6,399 nucleotides of DNA from NCBI GenBank assembly GCA_025999775.1, contig BNXT01000085.1:1-6399 (forward strand). Reading direction: 5' to 3'. Of this stretch, positions 1 to 6,390 are shown piece after piece (the first letter of the stretch is position 1; every line of letters begins with the position of its first letter). Origin of the DNA: Bacteroidia bacterium. GTDB lineage: Bacteria > Bacteroidota > Bacteroidia > Bacteroidales > P3. The notes below the pieces were generated by a model, which was not told the DNA's origin, did no database searches, and worked only from the letters and a program-made list of their open reading frames with translations. The position numbers were made by a program, and so were the translations under genes.

Positions 1-63
1 AAACTGCGATACCGTCTTTTCCAAAATGGGAGTGACGAGGCTTTACTTTTGGAATTTTTATAA
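1..63 (+). CDS. possible 3' end of an upstream gene (partial)
   Basis: Frame 1 is open from the window edge for 20 codons and ends at TAA 61-63, 26 bases before the next start codon. The predicted tail reads like ordinary protein (KLRYRLFQNG followed by SDEALLLEFL). That spacing fits an upstream cistron of the same operon. Frame 2 is also open, from 2 to a TAA at 83-85, so the choice of frame is not secure; its tail (YKIIIIKS) looks more like translated AT-rich spacer. No family can be assigned from so few residues. Confidence 0.3.
   Translation, partial: KLRYRLFQNGSDEALLLEFL
17..51 (+). promoter_or_regulatory. weak candidate Bacteroidetes-type promoter
   Basis: Bases 44-51 read TACTTTTG, an exact match to the Bacteroidetes -7 consensus TAnnTTTG. 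Bases 17-20 (TTTT) match three of four positions of the -33 TTTG element, with a 23-base spacer at the long end of the usual range. Transcription would start near 58, leaving a leader of about 30 AT-rich bases before the ATG at 90. The sequence also lies within the possible end of an upstream gene, and such matches are common by chance in AT-rich DNA. Confidence 0.2.
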
Positions 64-89
64 AATAATAATCATAAAATCATAAAAAT

Positions 90-1130
90 ATGGAAACAGA
101 ACGACAAAAAGGTACGAACTTGACAGAACAAAACAGTTCGGGTGAAATTTCTCTATGGGACATGGGATACAAGATTTGTATGTTAGCGGGCAGATTTTTT
201 TCAACGGTATGGGGGTTGTTGAAATGGTGTGTCCGTACGACTTTACGAGTAGGGGTCCGTAATAGATGGCTATTTGCAAGTCTAATAGGTATTGGTATTA
301 CTATTGCCGTTCTGCAGTGTATGATCAGTCCAAAAACATATAGCGTGGGCACGTTGATAGAGAGTCGTATATTGAACAATCTGCAAGAAACTTCCAATGA
401 GGTTACACGAATTAATGCTCTAAACACGTATATTCAACAAAAAGAATATAGAACGCTGGCGAATATGTTAAACATAAATGTTGATGAATGTAAACAGTGG
501 CAAGAAATTGATGCAGACGTGAGAATTGTGCAGGGAGAAAAACGACGTGTAACGATTAAACTAATGGAAAATGGCATAGAACGAGAAGAAATCGAAGAAT
601 CCGTCATATCAGAAGCACATCAGTATATTCGTATAGGCTTGATAATTACTGATACGATTGGGATTTCAGGTTGGGATACAATATTTTGTGCGTTTATTGA
701 TGCTAATCCTTATGCACGAGAACAAATACAGCGTGCTCGTAGGGAGAATCTTGAAATAAAATCCAATATTGAAGCTCAAATTATTCAATTACAGGAGTTT
801 CAAAGAAAAAATATTGATCAAGCGAAAACGACAACCGTTACTCCTGATCAGTCATTTCCTTTTGTTTTACAAAAAACGGAACAAACCTACGTTGATGAGA
901 TATTAAGCTTACAAAATAATGTAGTAGCACTTAAAACACAGTTTGAACAAATGAAAACCGAAATTGTTCGCTACTTTTCTGGAAATGTTAAAGAGAATAA
1001 TAGGTTATTGCGTTATGTGGGATTGTATTGTTCTTTATTGGTAATAGCGGGATGTGCTTATATTTTTGTCAAAACGTACTACCGTCGTTGGAGAGAAATA
1101 ATAGAAGAAGAAGAAGAGGTTGTTGTGTGA
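90..1130 (+). CDS. Wzz-like polysaccharide chain-length determinant
   Basis: This 346-residue inner-membrane protein has the polysaccharide co-polymerase plan: a cytoplasmic N-terminus, a first membrane segment at about residues 60-79, a large mostly charged periplasmic region, and a second membrane segment at about 308-328 followed by a short tail. Two stretches with coiled-coil character (about 208-245 and 262-295) precede the second segment, as in Wzz proteins. The N-terminal EISLWDMGYKI resembles the start of the Wzz domain, which supports the ATG at 90. By family knowledge, such proteins oligomerise and set the length of Wzy-polymerised O-antigen or capsule. There is no Walker motif, so it is not a fused tyrosine autokinase. 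The classical proline-rich motif before the second membrane segment is not obvious; only SFPF at 255-258 hints at it. Oddities are a roughly 58-residue N-terminal arm and an acidic tail of five Glu followed by three Val. The assignment rests on topology and context rather than catalytic residues. Confidence 0.72.
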   Translation: METERQKGTNLTEQNSSGEISLWDMGYKICMLAGRFFSTVWGLLKWCVRTTLRVGVRNRWLFASLIGIGITIAVLQCMISPKTYSVGTLIESRILNNLQETSNEVTRINALNTYIQQKEYRTLANMLNINVDECKQWQEIDADVRIVQGEKRRVTIKLMENGIEREEIEESVISEAHQYIRIGLIITDTIGISGWDTIFCAFIDANPYAREQIQRARRENLEIKSNIEAQIIQLQEFQRKNIDQAKTTTVTPDQSFPFVLQKTEQTYVDEILSLQNNVVALKTQFEQMKTEIVRYFSGNVKENNRLLRYVGLYCSLLVIAGCAYIFVKTYYRRWREIIEEEEEVVV

Positions 1131-1194
1131 TAGTAGGTGCATCGGCTAAAATAGTGAAACGGTATAACCACGAAACAAAAAAATGGAAAATAGT

Positions 1195-1764
1195 ATGAAG
1201 AATTTACCCATAGGCATACAATCATTTGAAGATTTGCGAAGCAAAGATTACTTGTATGTAGATAAGACAGAAATAATACATCGCCTCATCACATCAGGGA
1301 AGGTTTTCTTACTATCTCGTCCGCGCCGTTTTGGTAAGTCGTTGTTAGTGAGCACGCTGGAGGCAATATTCAGAGGGCAAAAAGAGCTGTTTGAGGGGCT
1401 GTGGATTGAAGATAAAATTGATTGGACACAGTTAAATCACCCTGTGATACGGATTGATTTTGGAGGCATAAACAACAAAACAGCAGAGGATTTAAAAAAA
1501 GATTTTGAAAATGTTATTTTGCAAATAGCGAATAATTATGGTATTATGTTGACGAGAAATGGCGCCGGCAGTTTTGCGGAATTGATAGCAAAAATGCATA
1601 TCACCACCGGACAACAGGTTGTTGTTTTGATTGATGAGTACGATAAAGCCATTCTTGATAATATGACGAATGATGAGGTTATGGAGGGGAATAAGCAAGT
1701 ACTCCATGATTTTTATCAAGTGTTGAAAGCGACCGACGAACATCTGCGCTTTGTTTTCTTGACG
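1195..1764 (+). repeat. direct repeat, copy A (5' part of the first AAA-ATPase-like gene)
   Basis: This segment aligns without gaps to 4667-5236. By eye, about 34 of the first ~425 bases differ (about 92% identical), falling to about 85% up to the shared end at CTTGACGGG. Beyond it similarity drops sharply. One stretch of over 40 bases, covering codons for WIEDKIDWTQLNHPV, is identical. The two copies are offset by 3472 bases in the same orientation. Confidence 0.85.
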
Positions 1765-2751
1765 GGTGTATCTAAATTTGCAGGGCTATCTATTTTTTCG
1801 GGACTAAATAATCTAAATGATATTACCTTAGATAAAAATTATGTAAGTATTTGTGGTTATACGCAAAAAGAGTTAGACCATTATTTTGCAGAATATCTCA
1901 CAAAGTTGGCGGAAAGTATAGGTATGTCTAATTCTGAATCTATAGATGGTATTCGCCGGTGGTACAATGGCTACTCTTGGGATGGGGAAACGCCTGTTTA
2001 CAATCCGTTTTCCACCTTACTATTGTTTGATAAGAAAGAATTTGGCAACTATTGGTTTAGTACGGGTACGCCTACGTTTTTGATAAAATTGCTGATGCAA
2101 CGGGATCAACTTGACCCGATATTAGAGTCTGTTATTGCAGAGGCAAGGGATTTTAATAGTTTTAATCCGCAAGAAATCAGCGAGATACCGCTACTTTTTC
2201 AGACGGGCTATTTGACTATTAAAAAGAAAGAGATAGTTAATTTGCGTCCGCGATATACGCTTGAAATGCCCAACTTGGAGGTGAGAGAGTCGCTGTTAGA
2301 ATGCCTATTAAGCGCCTATAGTCGTTATCCAGTGGGAGGAATATTGATACAGCGGATGCAAGAGCAATTGTTGGACAATGATGCCGGTGGTTTGGAAAAG
2401 AGTTTGCGCGAGATGTTGGCACATATCCCTTATCAACTGCATATTGGCAAAGAGGCATACTATCATTCTTTACTGCTGTTGTGGCTCAAGTTGCTCGGCT
2501 TTGATGTGGCAGGCGAAGTTTCAACCAACAAAGGGAGAATAGATACAGTGTGGAAAATCAATGGACACACGGTAATTGCAGAGGTGAAGTTTCAAGTTCA
2601 GGAAGAAAACATAAGCGATTTGTTGGACAAAGCCATTGCGCAAATAAAAAAGAAACACTATGCCGAACGGTTTGATGATGGACATAAGGTGTCGCTCTTA
2701 GCCGTTGTTTTTGCCGGCAAAGAAATTGGGTGCAGAATAGAAAAAATGTAA
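1195..2751 (+). CDS. AAA-ATPase-like protein with C-terminal PD-(D/E)XK nuclease-like domain (DUF1703), copy 1
   Basis: This 518-residue protein belongs to the AAA-ATPase_like family, expanded in Bacteroidales and of unknown function. It opens with the family signature MKNLPIGIQSF and YVDKTEII. A Walker A-like loop SRPRRFGKSL lies at residues 41-50, and Walker B VVVLIDEYD at 142-150. Then come a sensor-like FLTGVSKF (188-195), WYNGYSWDG (256-264) and GYLTIK (338-343). The C-terminus carries a PD-(D/E)XK-like core: Glu441, Asp450 in GRIDTVW, Glu463 and Lys465 in IAEVKF, and Gln483. The NTPase and nuclease residues are therefore all present, so an active cytoplasmic protein is plausible, though this is inferred. 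An in-frame ATG at 1183 would add four residues (MENS). I chose 1195 because similarity to the second copy begins there and the corresponding upstream ATG in that copy is out of frame. Its first ~190 codons nearly repeat those at 4667. It sits 28 bases before the glycosyltransferase and is probably cotranscribed with it. It could be a passenger gene rather than a polysaccharide gene. Confidence 0.9.
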   Translation: MKNLPIGIQSFEDLRSKDYLYVDKTEIIHRLITSGKVFLLSRPRRFGKSLLVSTLEAIFRGQKELFEGLWIEDKIDWTQLNHPVIRIDFGGINNKTAEDLKKDFENVILQIANNYGIMLTRNGAGSFAELIAKMHITTGQQVVVLIDEYDKAILDNMTNDEVMEGNKQVLHDFYQVLKATDEHLRFVFLTGVSKFAGLSIFSGLNNLNDITLDKNYVSICGYTQKELDHYFAEYLTKLAESIGMSNSESIDGIRRWYNGYSWDGETPVYNPFSTLLLFDKKEFGNYWFSTGTPTFLIKLLMQRDQLDPILESVIAEARDFNSFNPQEISEIPLLFQTGYLTIKKKEIVNLRPRYTLEMPNLEVRESLLECLLSAYSRYPVGGILIQRMQEQLLDNDAGGLEKSLREMLAHIPYQLHIGKEAYYHSLLLLWLKLLGFDVAGEVSTNKGRIDTVWKINGHTVIAEVKFQVQEENISDLLDKAIAQIKKKHYAERFDDGHKVSLLAVVFAGKEIGCRIEKM

Positions 2752-2779
2752 ACATAAAATTAAAGAATTTTCTATATTT

Positions 2780-3670
2780 ATGGACGTATCAATTATCATA
2801 GTCAACTACAATACCAAGCAATTAACCGCTAATTGCATTGATAGTGTTTTTGAAAAAACGGAAGGAATAAATTTTGAAATCATATTGGTTGATAATGCCT
2901 CAACCGATGGCAGCAAAGAGCATTTTCGCAATGATGCAAGGATACAATTTATTGAGAGTGATGAAAATTTGGGCTTTGGTAGGGCAAATAATTTGGGAGC
3001 AAAATATGCAAAAGGGAAGTATTTGTTTTTACTGAACTCCGATACTATTTTGTTGAATAATGCTGTGAAAATTCTTGCGAATTTTTTAGACGATAATCCT
3101 AAAGTGGGAATATGTGGGGGAAATTTGTTTGACGAAAACCAGCAACCAACACTGTCTTATGCTATCATAAATTCTTTGTCTATTAAGGGAGAACTAAATT
3201 TATTGTCGAACAACAACATGATGAAGATAAAATATGGTAAAAATGTCGTATTCAACTATTCTAATCGTCCTATTGCTGTTTATGCTATAATAGGGGCGGA
3301 TTTAATGATTCGTTCAAATATATTTAGGCAAATAAATGGTTTTGATGAGGACTTCTTTATGTATCACGAGGAGTTAGAACTAGCGCATCGTGTAAAAAAA
3401 TTAGGATACAAGATTTATTGTACGCCAGATGCAAAAATTATTCATTTAGGTGGCAAATCGTTGCCTAACGTAACAAGTGGAATAAAATGGTGGATGGAAG
3501 GACGAAATCTGCTTTACAAAAAAGTGCATACTCCCTTATATCATAGGTTTTGCAATAGTATTCATTACTTCTTTCTTCTATCGCGAATTATTAAGTTTAA
3601 CATATTCAAACAAACAGAAAAAAAGATACAGTATAAATTGATGATTAAAGAATTGTTGAACAAAGAATAA
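2780..3670 (+). CDS. family 2 glycosyltransferase, rhamnosyltransferase-like
   Basis: This 296-residue protein is a full-length GT-A fold, GT2 enzyme that would transfer a sugar from a nucleotide sugar to a lipid-linked acceptor on the cytoplasmic face of the inner membrane. The motifs run in the usual order: SIIIVNYN (4-11), VDNASTDGS (37-45, nucleotide binding), ENLGFGRANN (62-71), LLNSDT (84-89, metal/nucleotide-binding acidic motif), GADLMIR (172-178), FDEDFFMYHEELELAHR (188-204, with the acidic residues expected around the catalytic base) and IHLGG (221-225). This pattern matches the rhamnosyltransferase/WbbL-like subgroup, but donor and linkage cannot be read from sequence. A short hydrophobic, aromatic stretch near 256-275 may contact the membrane; there is no true membrane-spanning segment. 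The stop codon is immediately followed by the methyltransferase ATG, so the two are probably translationally coupled and act on the same repeat unit. Confidence 0.9.
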   Translation: MDVSIIIVNYNTKQLTANCIDSVFEKTEGINFEIILVDNASTDGSKEHFRNDARIQFIESDENLGFGRANNLGAKYAKGKYLFLLNSDTILLNNAVKILANFLDDNPKVGICGGNLFDENQQPTLSYAIINSLSIKGELNLLSNNNMMKIKYGKNVVFNYSNRPIAVYAIIGADLMIRSNIFRQINGFDEDFFMYHEELELAHRVKKLGYKIYCTPDAKIIHLGGKSLPNVTSGIKWWMEGRNLLYKKVHTPLYHRFCNSIHYFFLLSRIIKFNIFKQTEKKIQYKLMIKELLNKE

Positions 3671-4651
3671 ATGATGGAGAGAATATGTAAAGTATGTGGG
3701 AACACGCATGGCAATCGTGAGTATGTAGCCCGTGAAATGATGTTTGGAATGCGGGATGAGTTCCTGTACTTCCAATGCACTTGCTGTGGGTGCTTACAAA
3801 TAGCGGAGCCGCCTGCGGACTTGGCAAAGTACTATCCGAGCGATGGTTATTATTCATATAAGAGCGGTGCTGCACAACGAAGAGGACTCGTGGCAAGGTT
3901 GAAAAATTTGGTAAAAAGGTGCCTGATTGGTATGTATTTATATTTAAAGTTACCAATACAAAAATTGCCATATATAAGAAGTTTCAGCTGGTTATGGACA
4001 CTGCGGTCGGTAAAAAGGACGGACGCCATTTTGGATGTAGGATGTGGCAGCGGTGCGCTTTTGCGGCAAATGAGTGATTGGGGATTCAAGAATTTGACGG
4101 GTATAGACCCCTTTATTGAAAAAGATATTTTGTATCCATCAGGGGTTCGGGTGTGGAAAACGGACGTTTATAATTACCCCCCCCCCCACCAACTCGCTGA
4201 TAGTCAGCGAGTTACGACAAATTTTGACTTAATAATGTTGCATCATTCTTTTGAACACATGGATAATCCCCAAGCCGTACTAAAGCGGCTTGGAGAGTTA
4301 CTTAATCCCAATGGACGGATACTGATTAGAATTCCTGTCGCAGATTCGTTTGCATTTAGAAAGTATGGTGTGAATTGGTATCAACTTGATGCGCCGCGTC
4401 ATTTTTTCTTACACACGACAAGGAGTATATCGATTTTAGCTAAAGAAGCTGGGTTTATATTGAATCAAGTGGGTTACGATTCAACAGAAGAACAATTTCT
4501 GTGTAGTGAAAAATATTGTAGAGACATAACACTTTTCAATAAAAATGCGGCACATTCAAGGTCTTACATCAAATCCTGTCAAAAGCAAGCCAAGCAGCTA
4601 AACAAGATGAAAGATGGCGACCAAGCATGTTTTGTTTTGACAAAAAAATAA
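3671..4651 (+). CDS. zinc-ribbon class I SAM-dependent methyltransferase, candidate phase-variable gene
   Basis: This 326-residue protein has an N-terminal zinc-ribbon-like module (Cys6-x2-Cys9 and Cys36-x2-Cys39) followed by YYPSDGYYSY (54-63). A Rossmann methyltransferase core of the Methyltransf_23 type comes next: motif I ILDVGCGSG (120-128), GIDP with the ribose-binding acid Asp146 (144-147), FDLIMLHHSFEHM (185-197), LNPNGRILIRIP (211-222) and APRHFFLHTT (241-250). Such enzymes in sugar loci commonly methylate nucleotide sugars or glycans; the exact substrate is unknown. The ATG at 3671 directly follows the glycosyltransferase stop, and a second ATG at 3674 could also serve. The odd part lies between residues 170 and 183: PPPHQLADSQRV is encoded by an 11-C run and an adjacent perfect hairpin. 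It falls just before FDLIM, where homologues usually have a shorter link. The frame stays intact in this sequence, so the gene is 'on' as read here. Loss or gain of one C would truncate the product before the FDLIM motif. Confidence 0.88.
   Translation: MMERICKVCGNTHGNREYVAREMMFGMRDEFLYFQCTCCGCLQIAEPPADLAKYYPSDGYYSYKSGAAQRRGLVARLKNLVKRCLIGMYLYLKLPIQKLPYIRSFSWLWTLRSVKRTDAILDVGCGSGALLRQMSDWGFKNLTGIDPFIEKDILYPSGVRVWKTDVYNYPPPHQLADSQRVTTNFDLIMLHHSFEHMDNPQAVLKRLGELLNPNGRILIRIPVADSFAFRKYGVNWYQLDAPRHFFLHTTRSISILAKEAGFILNQVGYDSTEEQFLCSEKYCRDITLFNKNAAHSRSYIKSCQKQAKQLNKMKDGDQACFVLTKK
4177..4187 (+). repeat. homopolymeric C tract, 11 bases, candidate phase-variation switch
   Basis: Eleven consecutive C residues lie inside the methyltransferase gene and encode the end of Tyr169, three Pro codons and the first base of His173. 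No other C or G run in this AT-rich window exceeds five, judged by eye. With 10 C, translation would stop at TAA 4230-4232; with 12 C, at TGA 4198-4200. Long C/G tracts of this sort are known slipped-strand mispairing sites in surface-structure genes of other bacteria. Switching here is inferred. Confidence 0.85.
4191..4213 (+). repeat. perfect inverted repeat (10-bp arms, 3-base loop) inside the methyltransferase gene
   Basis: The left arm AACTCGCTGA (4191-4200) is the exact reverse complement of the right arm TCAGCGAGTT (4204-4213), with TAG as the loop. It starts three bases after the C tract and is in frame as part of HQLADSQRV. The TGATAG at 4198-4203 gives two adjacent stops in the frame reached by adding one C. 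No T run follows, so it does not look like a standard terminator. It may be a copy of a small palindromic repeat family or part of a short insertion. Confidence 0.85.
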
Positions 4652-4666
4652 AATGGACGAAAAACA

Positions 4667-5236
4667 ATGAAAAATTTACCCATAGGTATACAATCATTTG
4701 AGAAATTGCGAGAAAGTGATTGTTTGTATGTAGATAAGACGGAAATAATACATCGCCTTATCACATCAGGGAAGGTTTTCTTCCTATCTCGTCCGCGCCG
4801 TTTTGGTAAGTCGTTGTTAGTGAGTACGTTGGAGGCAATATTCAGAGGGCAAAAGGAGCTGTTTGAGGGGCTTTGGATTGAAGATAAAATTGATTGGACA
4901 CAGTTAAATCACCCTGTTGTACGGATTGATTTTGGAGGCATAAACAACAAAACAACAGAGGATTTAAAAAAAGATTTTGAAAATGTCATTTTGCAAATAG
5001 CACATAATTATGGTATTACGTTGACGAGAACTGGCGCCGGTAGTTTTGCGGAATTGATAACAAAGATGCATACCACCACCGGGCAACAAGTGGTAGTGTT
5101 GATTGATGAGTATGATAAAGCCATTCTTGACAACATAACGAATATGGAAGTTATGGAGGGGAATAAAAATATATTGCATGATTTCTATCAGGTTTTGAAA
5201 GCCACAGACGAACATTTGCGCTTTGTTTTCTTGACG
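4667..5236 (+). repeat. direct repeat, copy B (5' part of the second AAA-ATPase-like gene)
   Basis: This is the partner of 1195-1764, in the same orientation. Together the two copies bracket the glycosyltransferase and methyltransferase genes plus the diverged 3' half of copy 1. Their length and identity are enough, in principle, for homologous recombination or gene conversion. Confidence 0.85.
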
Positions 5237-6232
5237 GGGGTCTCCAAATTCTCCAAAGTTTCGATTTTTTCGGGGCTTAATAGTTTGCGTGACATTACGC
5301 TCAATGCACAATTTGCTACGATTTGTGGCTATACACAGACCGAATTGGAGTTCTATTTTGACCTCTACATCGATGAGTTGGCTCAGGAGCAGGAATGCAC
5401 CAAGCCGGAGGCAATAGAGAAAATTAAATATTGGTACGATGGCTACTCGTGGGATGGTGATTCTTTTGTGTATAATTCGTTTTCTACGCTGGTGTTTTTT
5501 GCAGACAAAGAATTTAAAGACCATTGGTTTGCAACGGGTTCTCCCACGTTTATAGTTAACCTACTAAAAGAGCACAATGACATCAAATCGTTGCTGGAAC
5601 CAATCCATTTGCCAGCAGAGAAGTTTGACGGTTTTGACATTCAGGCAATAGACCCACAAATGTTGATGTTTCAAACAGGCTATTTAACCATAAAAAAGAA
5701 AGAGAAAAATTCATTTGGCGAATACAGATACACTTTGGGCGTTCCCAACGAAGAGGTGAGGCGTGCCTTAACGACCAATTTGTTTGCCAGCTATGCTGTG
5801 CTACATACTTCGGATACGGCTATGATACGTAGCCAAATGATGGACGAGCTGCTGGAGGGCAATCCGCAGGCTTTTGAGGGCAATTTACAAGCGCTATTTG
5901 CACATATCCCGTATCAACTATGGAGTACAGATGAAAAGTATTACCATTCCCTGTTGTTGCTGTGCTTGAATATGTTGGGTTTTAAGGTAGAAGCCGAAGT
6001 GAGTACAGATAAAGGTCGCATAGATGCAGTCTGGACGTGGAAGGAACGGGTAGTGATAGCCGAAGTGAAATATGCCAACAAAGGGAAGGTTGAACCACTT
6101 GTCAAGGCTGCCTTGAAACAGATACATGCTAACAAGTATTATGAACGTTATGTCGGTAAAGAAAAGCGAATAGCGTTGCTGGCAGTTGCTTTTACCGGCA
6201 AAGAAATTGGGTGCAAGATAGAAGAAATGTAA
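4667..6232 (+). CDS. AAA-ATPase-like protein with C-terminal PD-(D/E)XK nuclease-like domain (DUF1703), copy 2
   Basis: This 521-residue paralogue of the gene at 1195 has the same organisation: MKNLPIGIQSF start, Walker A-like SRPRRFGKSL (41-50), Walker B VVVLIDEYD (142-150), FLTGVSKF (188-195), WYDGYSWDG (256-264) and GYLTIK (338-343). The nuclease-like core has Glu444, Asp453 in GRIDAVW, Glu466 and Lys468 in IAEVKY, and Gln485. All key residues are kept, so it does not look decayed. Residues 1-190 differ from copy 1 at about 16 positions, whereas roughly 54% match in the next ~105 residues; the last residues GKEIGC-IE-M are again shared. The start is 15 bases after the methyltransferase stop. 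A five-codon ORF from ATG 4653 ends in TGA overlapping this ATG, so the start at 4667 is the only sensible one. Function is unknown; activity as an NTP-driven nuclease is inference from the motifs. Confidence 0.9.
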   Translation: MKNLPIGIQSFEKLRESDCLYVDKTEIIHRLITSGKVFFLSRPRRFGKSLLVSTLEAIFRGQKELFEGLWIEDKIDWTQLNHPVVRIDFGGINNKTTEDLKKDFENVILQIAHNYGITLTRTGAGSFAELITKMHTTTGQQVVVLIDEYDKAILDNITNMEVMEGNKNILHDFYQVLKATDEHLRFVFLTGVSKFSKVSIFSGLNSLRDITLNAQFATICGYTQTELEFYFDLYIDELAQEQECTKPEAIEKIKYWYDGYSWDGDSFVYNSFSTLVFFADKEFKDHWFATGSPTFIVNLLKEHNDIKSLLEPIHLPAEKFDGFDIQAIDPQMLMFQTGYLTIKKKEKNSFGEYRYTLGVPNEEVRRALTTNLFASYAVLHTSDTAMIRSQMMDELLEGNPQAFEGNLQALFAHIPYQLWSTDEKYYHSLLLLCLNMLGFKVEAEVSTDKGRIDAVWTWKERVVIAEVKYANKGKVEPLVKAALKQIHANKYYERYVGKEKRIALLAVAFTGKEIGCKIEEM

Positions 6233-6240
6233 AAATTAAA

Positions 6241-6390
6241 TATGCGTTATTTGGAAAGTTTTCGTCGCTTTTAGAGTTAAAATCTGCCATTTATGCCTCG
6301 CTGGTTTTCTATTTGGAAGATAACGAGTATATTCGTTCAACGCCTTTTGATGCGACATTAAACGGCAAAGATATAAAAAATAAAAAATGA
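6241..6390 (+). pseudogene. start-less 3' gene remnant of unknown family
   Basis: This frame is open for 49 codons and ends at TGA 6388-6390. It reads like genuine protein, with KSAIYASLVFYLEDNEYIRS and then TPFDATLNGKDIKNKK at its end. No ATG precedes it in frame. The frame runs back into the end of the AAA-ATPase-like gene, where a GTG at 6211 is the only visible, unlikely, start. The stop overlaps the ATG of a possible next gene as ATGA, the kind of junction seen between real cistrons. The likeliest reading is the C-terminal end of an operon gene whose 5' part was removed when the AAA-ATPase-like gene arrived. I do not recognise the family. A frameshift or a non-ATG start is possible, and it could also be chance. 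Confidence 0.4.

Noticed and set aside
80..427. 115-codon open frame on the minus strand
   Set aside because: It is antisense to the Wzz-like gene, whose membrane topology and context support the + strand; no domain is recognisable.
2752..2779. Terminator or promoter between the first AAA-ATPase-like gene and the glycosyltransferase
   Set aside because: The 28 AT-rich bases contain no GC-rich hairpin and no TTTG/TAnnTTTG pair; it looks like a plain intercistronic gap.
3645..3971. 108-codon open frame on the minus strand
   Set aside because: It covers the junction of two well-supported + strand genes, and its composition looks like a shadow of the coding strand.
4270..4293. Inverted repeat CCAAGCCG/CGGCTTGG with an 8-base loop
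   Set aside because: It lies in the conserved NPQAVLKRLGEL part of the methyltransferase, has shorter arms and a larger loop than the hairpin at 4191, and has no T run. Codon-level coincidence is the simplest explanation.
4964..5524. 186-codon open frame on the minus strand
   Set aside because: It lies wholly inside the second AAA-ATPase-like gene, is Lys/Arg/Ile-rich without recognisable motifs, and part of it recurs opposite copy 1 only because the sense strands are alike.
1195..6232. Composite transposon bounded by the two AAA-ATPase-like genes
   Set aside because: No transposase, terminal inverted repeats or target-site duplications are visible. The proteins are AAA-ATPase/PD-(D/E)XK-like, not transposases, and the repeats are coding paralogues.
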